A stretch of 7,940 nucleotides of DNA from an uncultured Plesiomonas sp. GTDB taxonomy: Bacteria > Pseudomonadota > Gammaproteobacteria > Enterobacterales > CAMTGL01. The DNA lies in assembly GCA_947071955.1 (NCBI GenBank), contig CAMTGL010000090.1, positions 1-7,940 on the forward strand. Reading direction: 5' to 3'. The translations under genes and the position numbers were made by a program. The notes beneath the pieces were generated by a model. It was given only the letters and a program-made list of their open reading frames with translations. It had not been told where the DNA came from and searched no databases. This document shows positions 1 through 6,925 of this stretch, one piece after another; position 1 is the stretch's first letter, and each line of letters starts with the position of its first letter.

Positions 1-1
1 G

Positions 2-82
2 CATGAGTCAGTGGGTCTGGCGGCAGAAGTGTTCGAAGGTTCGATTACTGACCTTCCAAACGCGAAAGCGAAAAAGCGCTGA
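2..82 (+). CDS. C-terminal end of an unrecognised rightward gene (5' part outside the window)
   Basis: Frame 2 is open from the left edge to a TGA at 80-82 and gives 26 residues beginning HESVGLAAEVFEG and ending in a basic tail, NAKAKKR. The composition (mixed hydrophobic and acidic, then a lysine/arginine tail) looks like a real protein end, and the strong terminator that follows at 149-191 fits a gene ending here. Frame 3 is also open to a TAA at 84-86, but its translation is very rich in K, R, Q and W and looks less natural. I do not recognise the family; it does not match the ends of YgiN, PlsC or MdaB, which lie near parC or parE in E. coli. It converges on parC. Confidence 0.55.
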   Translation, partial: HESVGLAAEVFEGSITDLPNAKAKKR

Positions 83-222
83 TTAAAAAATTATCGTGAT
101 GTTCTGTGGGTAATCCGTTGATTATCCACTGAGTTATCCGCTAAATATAAAAAGCCCCACACAGCGGTTTATCCGTTGGTGGGGCTTTTTTATGTCACTC
201 TCGCAGAAGTGCAGAAGCGTGG
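83..222. other. Convergent intergenic region between the left-edge gene and parC
   Basis: These 140 bp hold no gene. They contain the terminator hairpin (149-191) and, just to its left, a set of TTATCC words at 122-127, 134-139 and 169-174, the last lying in the hairpin loop. The 8-mer ATCCGTTG occurs at 113-120 and again at 171-178. Nothing else is evident. Confidence 0.6.
149..191. terminator. Bidirectional intrinsic terminator between the left-edge gene and parC
   Basis: The arms AAAAAGCCCCAC (149-160) and GTGGGGCTTTTT (179-190) pair perfectly over 12 bp. After one bulged A at 161, the helix continues as CAGCGG (162-167) with CCGTTG (173-178), including one G-T pair, leaving a TTTAT loop. 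The T-run at 186-191 serves the rightward gene. The A-run at 149-153 reads as a U-run on the other strand and serves parC, whose stop codon lies about 30 bp away. The GC core flanked by A and T tracts is the classic form of a shared terminator. Confidence 0.93.
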
Positions 223-2517
223 TTAGTCAGCGTTTGCTGTGTCGGTTGTATCTTGCGGTAAGTTGACTTCAATCTGATCCACTTTTTGTAAACCGCGCGG
301 TAACAGCGTTCCTTTGCGGCCGCGTTCTGCGCGGAACTTACTTAAATCATCAGGCTTAATGGTCAGCTTACGCTTACCTGCATGCAGTGTGACCGATGCC
401 TGTGGCGAGATGATGCTCAGGTGCTGCAACAACTCTTCTCGGGCGGCTGCACGGGCTGCCGGAATGGTGACAATTTTATTGCCTTTGCCTTTTGACAACT
501 GCGGCAGGTCATTCACAGGGAACAATAGCATCCGGCCTTCTGAGGTGATAGCCATCAGCAGATCGTCATCATGGTTGACCTTTAATGGTGGTAACGTTTT
601 GGCATTTTCAGGCAGATTGAGCAGTGCTTTACCGGCACGATTACGAGCGACCAAATCAGCAAAGGTACAGACAAAACCGTAACCGGCATCGCTGGCGAGC
701 AGCAATTTCTGGCTCTCTTCTTCCATCAACACCTGTTCAACTACAGCACCTGCTGGTGGCGTGAGTTTACCGGTTAACGGCTCACCTTGCCCGCGCGCGG
801 AAGGCAGTGTTTGCGGATCGAGCGCATAACTGCGGCCACTAGAATCGAGGAAGACCACTGGCAGGTTGCTCTTGCCGCGAGCAAACCCACGGTAAGCATC
901 ACCCGATTTATAACTTAAGGCCGCAGCATCAACATCGTGCCCTTTCGCGCAGCGAACCCAGCCCATCTCTGAGAGCACGACAGTCACTGGCTCGGCTGGG
1001 GTGAGATCGCGCTCGGTCAGAGCTTTGGCCTCACCCCGCTCAACCAGTGGAGAGCGGCGTTCATCGCCAAAGGTTTCGGCATCAGCCAGCAGCTCTTTTT
1101 TCATCAGGGCGTTGAGTTTATGTTCTGAACCCAGCAGGCCTTCGAGTTGCAAACGCTCTTTTTCCAGATCGTTCTGCTCACCGCGGATCTTCATCTCTTC
1201 CAGTTTGGCCAAATGGCGTAACTTGAGGTCTAGGATCGCATCAGCTTGTGTTTCACTTAAGCCAAAACGCTGGATCAGGATCGGTTTGGGTTCATCTTGC
1301 TGGCGGATGATCTCAATGACTTCATCAATATTGATAAATGCAGTCAGCAAGCCTTCAAGGATATGCAGGCGTTTTAACACTTTCTCTAAACGGTGCTGGA
1401 TCCGGCGGCGAATGCTGTCGCGGCGGAACGTCAGCCATTCGCTCAGAATGGTTAGTAACCCCTTCACTTCTGGGCGGCCATTGAGCCCCAGCATGTTGAT
1501 ATTCACCCGATAGCTCTTTTCCAGATCGGTCGAGGCGAACAGGTGGTTCATCAGCATCTCTGCATCAACCCGATTCGATTTTGGCACGATCACCAAGCGA
1601 GTTGGGTTTTCATGGTCAGACTCATCACGCAGATCGTCAACCAGCGGCAGTTTTTTCGCCCGCATTTGAGCGGCAATCTGCTCGATGACTTTCGCGCCAG
1701 AGCACTGGTGTGGCAGGGCGGTGATGATGATTTCACCGTCCTCTTTTTTCCACAAGGCGCGCATGCGGATAGAGCCACGACCGGTTTGGTAGATTTTTTT
1801 GATATCACTGCGCGGGGTGATGATCTCCGCTTCGGTCGGATAATCCGGCCCCTGAATATGGGTCAGCAGCGCATCAAGTGTTGCATCTGGATGATCGATC
1901 AGGTGCGCGGTGGCGTTGACGATCTCCCGCAAATTGTGCGGCGGAATATCGGTGGCCATACCTACGGCGATACCGGTTGTTCCGTTCAGCAGTATGTGCG
2001 GCAGACGGGCAGGCAGCCATTTAGGTTCAGGCAAGGTGCCATCAAAGTTTGGCTGGAAATCGACTGTGCCTAAGCCGAGTTCACCGAGCAGCACATCGGC
2101 AATTTTTGATAGCCGTGACTCGGTATAACGCATCGCGGCGAATGATTTCGGATCATCGGGCGCTCCCCAGTTACCTTGCCCGTCAATCAGCGGGTAGCGG
2201 TAAGAGAAGGGTTGTGCCATCAGCACCATGGCTTCATAGCAAGCGCTGTCACCGTGTGGATGATATTTACCCAGTACATCACCGACGGTACGAGCAGATT
2301 TTTTAAATTTTGCCGCGGCGCTCAACCCCAGTTCTGACATGGAGTAGATGATACGCCGTTGTACCGGTTTTAGGCCGTCACCGATAAACGGCAGGGCACG
2401 ATCCATGATCACGTACATGGAGTAGTTCAGATAGGCGCTTTCCGTGAACTGGCGCAGGGTTTGCTGCTCGGTTCCGTCATGATTATTATCGCGCCCATCA
2501 CGTGGGGTATCAGTCAT
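223..2517 (-). CDS. parC: DNA topoisomerase IV subunit A
   Basis: ParC is the DNA cleavage and rejoining subunit of topoisomerase IV (ParC2ParE2), the cytoplasmic type IIA enzyme that decatenates daughter chromosomes and relaxes supercoils. The 764 residues align with E. coli ParC (752 aa). The N-terminal breakage-reunion domain carries HPHGDS around residues 86-91 and the active-site tyrosine Y131 in AAMRYTESR (E. coli Y120), with the arginine just before it. The C-terminal beta-pinwheel carries the ParC form of the GyrA-box region, SARGQGEPLTGKL. The quinolone positions equivalent to E. coli S80 and E84 are S91 and E95, both wild type. The ATG at 2515-2517 has a GGGA element just upstream; no later ATG precedes the conserved FTES, so the protein has a polar N-terminal extension about 11 residues longer than in E. 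coli. It follows parE by 21 bp and ends before a strong terminator. Confidence 0.98.
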   Translation of the reverse strand: MTDTPRDGRDNNHDGTEQQTLRQFTESAYLNYSMYVIMDRALPFIGDGLKPVQRRIIYSMSELGLSAAAKFKKSARTVGDVLGKYHPHGDSACYEAMVLMAQPFSYRYPLIDGQGNWGAPDDPKSFAAMRYTESRLSKIADVLLGELGLGTVDFQPNFDGTLPEPKWLPARLPHILLNGTTGIAVGMATDIPPHNLREIVNATAHLIDHPDATLDALLTHIQGPDYPTEAEIITPRSDIKKIYQTGRGSIRMRALWKKEDGEIIITALPHQCSGAKVIEQIAAQMRAKKLPLVDDLRDESDHENPTRLVIVPKSNRVDAEMLMNHLFASTDLEKSYRVNINMLGLNGRPEVKGLLTILSEWLTFRRDSIRRRIQHRLEKVLKRLHILEGLLTAFINIDEVIEIIRQQDEPKPILIQRFGLSETQADAILDLKLRHLAKLEEMKIRGEQNDLEKERLQLEGLLGSEHKLNALMKKELLADAETFGDERRSPLVERGEAKALTERDLTPAEPVTVVLSEMGWVRCAKGHDVDAAALSYKSGDAYRGFARGKSNLPVVFLDSSGRSYALDPQTLPSARGQGEPLTGKLTPPAGAVVEQVLMEEESQKLLLASDAGYGFVCTFADLVARNRAGKALLNLPENAKTLPPLKVNHDDDLLMAITSEGRMLLFPVNDLPQLSKGKGNKIVTIPAARAAAREELLQHLSIISPQASVTLHAGKRKLTIKPDDLSKFRAERGRKGTLLPRGLQKVDQIEVNLPQDTTDTANAD

Positions 2518-2538
2518 TACGCTTTCCCATTCAATCTA

Positions 2539-4431
2539 TTAGGCTTCAAGATCAGCCAGATCGCCTTTGCTTTGCAGCCAGTTGCGGCGGTCTTCCGAAC
2601 GTTTTTTCGCCAGCAGCATATCCATGATGTCGAGCGTTTGCTGCACATCATCAATGGTGAGCTGTACGAGGCGGCGGGTGTTCGGGTCGAGCGTGGTTTC
2701 ACGCAGCTGTAGTGGGTTCATTTCACCCAGACCTTTAAAACGCTGTACGTTAGGCTTGCCTTTTTTCTTGGCCAGACGATCTAAAATCCCTTCTTTCTCG
2801 CTCTCATCCAGAGCGTAGAACACCTCTTTGCCAAGGTCGATACGGAACAACGGTGGCATAGCAACATAGACATGGCCCTGTTCAACCAGTGTGCGGAAAT
2901 GGCGCATAAATAGCGCGCACAGCAAGGTGGCAATGTGCAGGCCATCGGAGTCGGCATCGGCTAGAATACAGACTTTACCGTAACGCAGTTGGCTCAGATC
3001 ATCGCTATCGGGATCAATACCAATGGCGACCGAGATGTCGTGTACCTCTTGTGAGGCCAGTACTTCATCGGAAGAGACTTCCCACGTATTGAGGATCTTT
3101 CCGCGCAGCGGCATAACAGCCTGAAATTGACGGTCACGGGCCTGCTTGGTTGAGCCGCCCGCAGAGTCACCCTCCACCAAAAACAGCTCTGTGCGGTTGA
3201 GATCTTGTGAAGAGCAGTCGGCCAGTTTTCCGGGCAGTGCTGGGCCACTGGTTAGCTTTTTACGTACTACTTTTTTAGCGGCACGTAGGCGGCGCTGGGC
3301 GCTGTTGATGGCCAGTTCAGCCAGTTGCTCGGCATATTGCACATTCTGGTTAAGCCACAGGCTAAACGCATCTTTGACAATGCCTGAAACAAATGCGGCA
3401 CTCTGGCGTGAGGAGAGGCGCTCTTTGGTCTGCCCAGCAAATTGTGGATCTTGCATTTTGATCGAAAGCACGTAAGCACAGCGATCCCAGATATCTTCCG
3501 CCGAAAGTTTAACGCCGCGCGGCAGCAGGTTACGGAATTCGCAAAACTCACGCATGGCATCAAGCAGGCCTTGGCGTAGGCCGTTGACGTGTGTGCCACC
3601 TTGTGAGGTTGGGATCAAGTTGACATAACTTTCGCCAATCAGCTCGCCACCTTCTGGCAACCAAATTACTGCCCAGTCAGTTGCTTCCGTCTCTGATGAT
3701 ACAGAGCCAGTGAACGGTAATTCGGGTAGGGTGATGAACTCTTTAACGGCATCAATTAAGTAATCATTTAAGCCGTCTTGATACAACCAGCGCTGCTCGG
3801 TGTTGTTCACTTTATCGGTGAAGACAATTTCCAGCCCCGGACAAAGCACCGCTTTGGCTTTGAGCAGGTGTGTCAGGCGTGATACCGAGAATTTGGCTGA
3901 GTCAAAATAGCTGGCAGTCGGCCAAAAATGGACGCTGGTACCGGTATTTTTACGACCGCAGGTGCCGATTACGGTGAGATCTTGGATCTTCTCGCCATCT
4001 GCAAAGACAATCGAGTAGATCTGGCCGTCACGTCTAACGGTAACTTCAACACGGCTAGAGAGTGCGTTGACAACGGAGATCCCCACACCGTGTAGGCCAC
4101 CGGAGAACTGATAGTTCTTATTGGAGAATTTTCCCCCCGCGTGCAGTCGGCATAAGATCAGCTCAACGCCGGAAACGCCCTCTTCAGGGTGAATATCTAC
4201 CGGCATGCCGCGGCCGTTATCAATGACCTCAAGTGATTGATCAGCATGTAAAATAATATCGATGCGGTTTGCATGACCCGCCAGCGCTTCATCGACACTG
4301 TTGTCTATTACTTCCTGCCCAAGGTGGTTTGGGCGCGTCGTATCGGTGTACATACCGGGCCGGCGACGAACCGGTTCAAGGCCACTGAGAACTTCAATGG
4401 CATCGGCATTGTAATTATTGGTTTGAGTCAT
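2539..4431 (-). CDS. parE: DNA topoisomerase IV subunit B
   Basis: ParE is the ATPase subunit of topoisomerase IV; it captures and passes the transported DNA segment through the break made by ParC. The 630 residues equal the E. coli length and align throughout. The GHKL ATPase domain has E40 and N44 in QEVIDNSVDEAL, the VIDNGRGM motif (residues 69-76) and the GGLHGVG loop (111-117). The transducer lysine motif QTKERL is at 334-339. The TOPRIM domain has VEGDSAGGS with E420, and the metal-binding ADADSDG at 491-497. The residue equivalent to E. coli L445 (L447) is unchanged. The start ATG matches the family start (MTQT...NADAIEVL). No clear Shine-Dalgarno sequence lies in the AT-rich bases before it, which is unusual among the genes here. 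parC follows after 21 bp, so the pair is probably one transcription unit. Confidence 0.98.
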   Translation of the reverse strand: MTQTNNYNADAIEVLSGLEPVRRRPGMYTDTTRPNHLGQEVIDNSVDEALAGHANRIDIILHADQSLEVIDNGRGMPVDIHPEEGVSGVELILCRLHAGGKFSNKNYQFSGGLHGVGISVVNALSSRVEVTVRRDGQIYSIVFADGEKIQDLTVIGTCGRKNTGTSVHFWPTASYFDSAKFSVSRLTHLLKAKAVLCPGLEIVFTDKVNNTEQRWLYQDGLNDYLIDAVKEFITLPELPFTGSVSSETEATDWAVIWLPEGGELIGESYVNLIPTSQGGTHVNGLRQGLLDAMREFCEFRNLLPRGVKLSAEDIWDRCAYVLSIKMQDPQFAGQTKERLSSRQSAAFVSGIVKDAFSLWLNQNVQYAEQLAELAINSAQRRLRAAKKVVRKKLTSGPALPGKLADCSSQDLNRTELFLVEGDSAGGSTKQARDRQFQAVMPLRGKILNTWEVSSDEVLASQEVHDISVAIGIDPDSDDLSQLRYGKVCILADADSDGLHIATLLCALFMRHFRTLVEQGHVYVAMPPLFRIDLGKEVFYALDESEKEGILDRLAKKKGKPNVQRFKGLGEMNPLQLRETTLDPNTRRLVQLTIDDVQQTLDIMDMLLAKKRSEDRRNWLQSKGDLADLEA

Positions 4432-4488
4432 GGTATGTATATATTTACAGGTGTTTGGCCATCATGGTCGTCAGAGAACCATGAAATG
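4432..4488 (-). promoter_or_regulatory. yqiA-parE spacer: TTGACA element and 7-bp inverted repeat
   Basis: The 57-bp gap is the only long break between cpdA and parC. Read leftward, it begins with a perfect -35 hexamer TTGACA (4487-4492, overlapping the yqiA stop). This is followed by the inverted repeat TCATGGT (4462-4468) and ACCATGA (4478-4484) with a 9-nt spacer. No good -10 lies 17 bp from the TTGACA: the hexamer there is GACCAT. AT-rich sequence (AAATATATA) follows close to the parE start. The arrangement could be an internal parE promoter with an operator, or a small RNA hairpin in the leader. The repeat is directly visible; the function is inferred. Confidence 0.35.
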
Positions 4489-5076
4489 TCAAGGCGTGGT
4501 TAGCCCGAGAAAGGCAATTATGGCAGCGAAGTAACGGGGAAACCCCGTGAAGGCATGATTTCCTTGCGCTTCCACGCTTTGACGGCTGGCGTGGAAATAA
4601 GCAACGGCCTGTCGGTAATCGAGCACTTCATCACCCTCTTGTTGTAATAACCAGAGTAGCGCGGGAAATGGCAGCGGATCAAGGTGTAGATCGAGCAGTT
4701 GTGTCATATGGTGGTTAGTCAGGGTGTAATGCTCACTGGTATAGGGGTTGGTATTTTCCCCCAAATAGTGTTGTAACAGCTCAAATGGACGCATGGCTGG
4801 ATTGATCACCACGGCACGCAGTTGATAGCGCTGGGAAAGGTAGGTGGCATAGTATCCGCCCAATGATGAGCCAATCAGTGCTGGTGTTTCCCCCTGTTGC
4901 TGACACTGTTCAATCAGTGCAGAAACCAGATCAATGGCCGCTTGCGGGGCAAAGGGCAGTGCCGGAATGTGCATTTGCACATCGGGGTGATGTTCAGCTA
5001 GATAGTCACGCAGGGCGACTGCTTTGGCTGAGCCACTTGAGCCATTAAAGCCGTGCAGATAGATCAGGGGGGCCAT
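4489..5076 (-). CDS. yqiA: YqiA, small alpha/beta-hydrolase esterase
   Basis: YqiA belongs to the UPF0227 family of small cytoplasmic alpha/beta hydrolases; the E. coli protein is described as an esterase acting on short acyl chains, and its physiological substrate is not established. The 195 residues (E. coli 193) begin MAPLIYLHGFNGS, with the oxyanion-hole type LHGF near the N-terminus. The nucleophile elbow is GSSLGG (69-74), so S71 is the likely nucleophile. GDEVLDY (148-154) supplies the probable acid and H174 in GNHAFTGF the histidine. I chose the ATG at 5074-5076: it matches the family start, has GGAAGG six bases upstream, and shares its A with the cpdA stop (TGATG). An upstream TTG at 5106 would add ten residues inside cpdA with no family support. 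Confidence 0.94.
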   Translation of the reverse strand: MAPLIYLHGFNGSSGSAKAVALRDYLAEHHPDVQMHIPALPFAPQAAIDLVSALIEQCQQQGETPALIGSSLGGYYATYLSQRYQLRAVVINPAMRPFELLQHYLGENTNPYTSEHYTLTNHHMTQLLDLHLDPLPFPALLWLLQQEGDEVLDYRQAVAYFHASRQSVEAQGNHAFTGFPRYFAAIIAFLGLTTP

Positions 5077-5900
5077 CAGTAACCTTCCGATTCCATATCT
5101 GGACAAAATTGCTGGCCGGGCAGACGGTGAACTTGTGTTTCGACGGTGCCATCGGGCAGTAAATCAAGATAACGCCAGCCGGGTGAGAGCTGATCGAGGG
5201 TAAAATTGGTGCAGTGCGCTTTAAACTGAATGCAGGTTGACGGTGTTGCCAGTAGGCGGCACTGACTCCACAAGCAATCCATCTCTTGATGGATGTGGCC
5301 GCAGACAATCACTTTTGCTTGCGGGTGGGAACGGAGGACTTCTTGCAGTGCACCGGCATTACGCAGACTGTGCTGATCGAGCCACGTGCAACCGGAGGGT
5401 TGCGGATGGTGATGCAGTAATATCACGGCGTGCCGTTGCGGATGCTGATCCATTTTTTCCGCCAACCAGTTGAGCTGATAGTCATTGAGTTCGCCGTGTG
5501 GAACACCAAGAACCTGACTGTCTAGCAAAATTAACTGCCAGTGCTCACCCAGCAAAACCTGTTTCGACGGTTGAATGCCTTTACGCTGTAAGCCATCGAC
5601 CATCGCGGGCTGGAAATCATGGTTGCCGGGCAGCCATACGCAGGGGCGTGCTAAACGGGCAACACCATCAGCAAAATGGTTATAGGCTTCCAGCGAGTGA
5701 TCTTGTGCCAGATCACCGGTAGCGACGATCAGATCCACTGGGCGCTGTTCGGCCTGAATCTGACGGAGTACCGCATGGTAGCTTTGCAGTGTGTTGATCC
5801 CGAGCAGTGCTCCCTCTTCTGAGGCGAACAGGTGGGTATCGGTAATTTGCAAAAGTCGAATCCGCTCAGAAGCAACCGGCGGCTGGAACAGGCTTTCCAC
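5076..5900 (-). CDS. cpdA: 3',5'-cyclic AMP phosphodiesterase
   Basis: CpdA hydrolyses cAMP to AMP in the cytoplasm and so tempers cAMP-CRP signalling. It is a class III phosphodiesterase with the calcineurin-like metallophosphoesterase fold. All family metal ligands are present over 274 residues (E. coli 275): D21 and H23 in QITDTHLF, D63 in ATGDLAQD, N93 and H94 in LPGNHD, H163 in LLHHHPQPSG, and H202 and H204 in CGHIHQE. The start is GTG (5898-5900), with AAGGA six to seven bases upstream; it matches the remembered family N-terminus, MESL. The stop overlaps the yqiA ATG by one base, which suggests translational coupling. In E. coli yqiB precedes it; here a 266-bp AT-rich gap does, so cpdA may have its own promoter. 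Confidence 0.96.
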   Translation of the reverse strand: MESLFQPPVASERIRLLQITDTHLFASEEGALLGINTLQSYHAVLRQIQAEQRPVDLIVATGDLAQDHSLEAYNHFADGVARLARPCVWLPGNHDFQPAMVDGLQRKGIQPSKQVLLGEHWQLILLDSQVLGVPHGELNDYQLNWLAEKMDQHPQRHAVILLHHHPQPSGCTWLDQHSLRNAGALQEVLRSHPQAKVIVCGHIHQEMDCLWSQCRLLATPSTCIQFKAHCTNFTLDQLSPGWRYLDLLPDGTVETQVHRLPGQQFCPDMESEGY

Positions 5901-6166
5901 GTAGTGTCCTTCGTTTTATCTGTTTAAAAATTACCGCAGAGGGGTATTGATGAAACCTGTATCAGCAGATACTGCATTATCCTTATAAATCTTATGGATA
6001 GATGCCCAACACTGTGTCGGCCTGCTCCGTACTGATTTACGTTTCACCGTATAATTTTATATGCAGTTTATCTGATAATTTTAAATGTTTCGGGACAATG
6101 TTTAATTCAGTGATAAATCCCCAGATTAAAATGTCAAAACTGCTGCACGGCACACATTTCTGTTCT
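5901..6166. other. AT-rich spacer between nudF and cpdA, where E. coli carries yqiB
   Basis: These 266 bp are visibly AT-rich and broken by stops in all frames on the minus strand. I looked for the DUF1249 protein YqiB (about 140 aa) or its remains, including the conserved C-terminal region near HGAMA in the E. coli protein, and saw none. The space is also too short for an intact copy. One small hairpin, GTATC-AGCA-GATAC, lies at 5959-5972. Possible cpdA promoter elements lie at 6110-6137 and 6056-6084. Confidence 0.6.
6056..6137 (-). promoter_or_regulatory. Candidate promoters for cpdA-yqiA(-parE-parC)
   Basis: Read leftward, a perfect -35 TTGACA (6132-6137) is followed after 16 bp by TATCAC (6110-6115), matching the -10 consensus at four of six places. 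A second candidate is TTAAAA (6079-6084), 17 bp before TATAAA (6056-6061), a five of six match. Either would give a leader of roughly 150-200 nt ahead of the cpdA GTG. AT-rich DNA throws up such hexamers by chance, so these are candidates only. Confidence 0.3.
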
Positions 6167-6811
6167 TCAGCTCGCGCCCCAGCTTTCGCGCAGCGTTTGC
6201 CCGTGTAGCTGTAACCATTGCAGTGCAATGATTGATGCGGCATTGTCAATCTTACCTTCAGTCACCCACTGATAAGCCTGTGTGCGGCTGACAACGTGCA
6301 CGCGAATATCTTCGCCCTCTTCAGGCAACCCGTGCAGGCCTTTGGCAAGGGTGGCATCAACTTCGCCAACATACAGCTCAAGGCGCTCTGATGTGCCGCC
6401 GGGGCTAGCCAGATAGCTCAGCATATGTTGGCAGCGCTGAACCGCAATACCGGCCTCTTCATGGGCTTCACGCCGAACCACCTGTTCGGGGTGTTCCGAG
6501 GGTTCGATAATGCCGGCGATCAGCTCAAGCAGCCACGGGGTTGGACTGGTGTCGAGCGCAGCAATGCGTAGCTGTTCAATCAGAACGACTTCATCACGTT
6601 TAGGATCATACGCGAGCAACACCGCCGCATGGCCACGTTCGAAGATTTCGCGGTTGATGACAGGGCTCATCTGGCCGTTGAACAGGCGGTGACGAAAACG
6701 GTAGCGTACCAGAGAGAAGAAGCCCTGATAAAGGGTGTCACGTGTGAGCATCTCGACATCGGCAGGTGTCATGCAAGCACTTGAATAATCAGGATTGTTT
6801 GAATCAGTCAT
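6167..6811 (-). CDS. nudF: ADP-ribose pyrophosphatase (Nudix hydrolase)
   Basis: NudF (ADPRase) cleaves ADP-ribose to AMP and ribose 5-phosphate using Mg2+, clearing free ADP-ribose in the cytoplasm; the E. coli enzyme is also reported to affect ADP-glucose and glycogen supply. The 214 residues (E. coli about 209) align end to end, for example YRFRHRLFNGQMS and the C-terminal GKIDNAAS-IALQWLQLH. The Nudix box is complete at residues 100-122: G100, E106, then R114-E115-A-H-E118-E119-A-G121-I, fitting GX5EX7REUXEEXGU. LASPGGTSER (134-143) is the usual motif of this subfamily. The start is the ATG at 6809-6811, with AGGA about 11 bases upstream; a second ATG at codon 14 cannot be excluded. It is first in the leftward series and diverges from tolC. 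Confidence 0.96.
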   Translation of the reverse strand: MTDSNNPDYSSACMTPADVEMLTRDTLYQGFFSLVRYRFRHRLFNGQMSPVINREIFERGHAAVLLAYDPKRDEVVLIEQLRIAALDTSPTPWLLELIAGIIEPSEHPEQVVRREAHEEAGIAVQRCQHMLSYLASPGGTSERLELYVGEVDATLAKGLHGLPEEGEDIRVHVVSRTQAYQWVTEGKIDNAASIIALQWLQLHGQTLRESWGAS

Positions 6812-6851
6812 GCGAGGTTTTATCCTAAAAATAGAGTGGCTTTTTCACTAG

Positions 6852-6890
6852 GTTAAAGTAACGTGCTGAAATTAAAGGAATACTTTAATT
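6852..6890. repeat. TTAAAG inverted-repeat cluster upstream of nudF and tolC
   Basis: AATTAAAG (6870-6877) and CTTTAATT (6883-6890) form a perfect 8-bp inverted repeat with a GAATA spacer. Just to the left is a shorter symmetrical element, GTTA-AAG-TAAC (6852-6862). The word TTAAAGTA occurs at 6853-6860 and, inverted, at 6881-6888, with TTAAAGGA between them at 6872. The symmetry suggests a dimeric repressor or activator site, but I do not recognise a named regulator's motif. Confidence 0.5.
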
Positions 6891-6925
6891 CTTTTTTCTT
6901 TTGTTTTGGTATATTTTTAATCAAT

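Noticed and set aside
752..759. Chi sequence GCTGGTGG on the plus strand inside parC
   Set aside because: A real match to the E. coli Chi octamer, but a single copy in an enteric core gene is expected and carries no special meaning.
1001..2073. Long plus-strand open frames opposite parC (1001-1513 and 1543-2073)
   Set aside because: They are antisense shadows of a fully conserved gene, rich in S, R and C or otherwise unlike real proteins, with no recognisable family.
5077..5106. TTG start upstream of the chosen yqiA start
   Set aside because: It would add ten residues lying inside cpdA that the family lacks, while the ATG at 5074-5076 has a good ribosome site and fits the family N-terminus.
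5931..6047. 38-codon minus-strand frame starting GTG in the nudF-cpdA gap, beginning VKRKS, considered as a small gene or yqiB fragment
   Set aside because: It has no ribosome binding site, its composition looks random, and only the first three residues resemble the start of YqiB.
6002..6249. Two overlapping frames (6002-6208 plus, 6037-6249 minus) across the nudF end and the AT-rich gap
   Set aside because: Each uses the complement or another frame of the nudF end and then runs into AT-rich sequence; neither has a ribosome site or a family resemblance.
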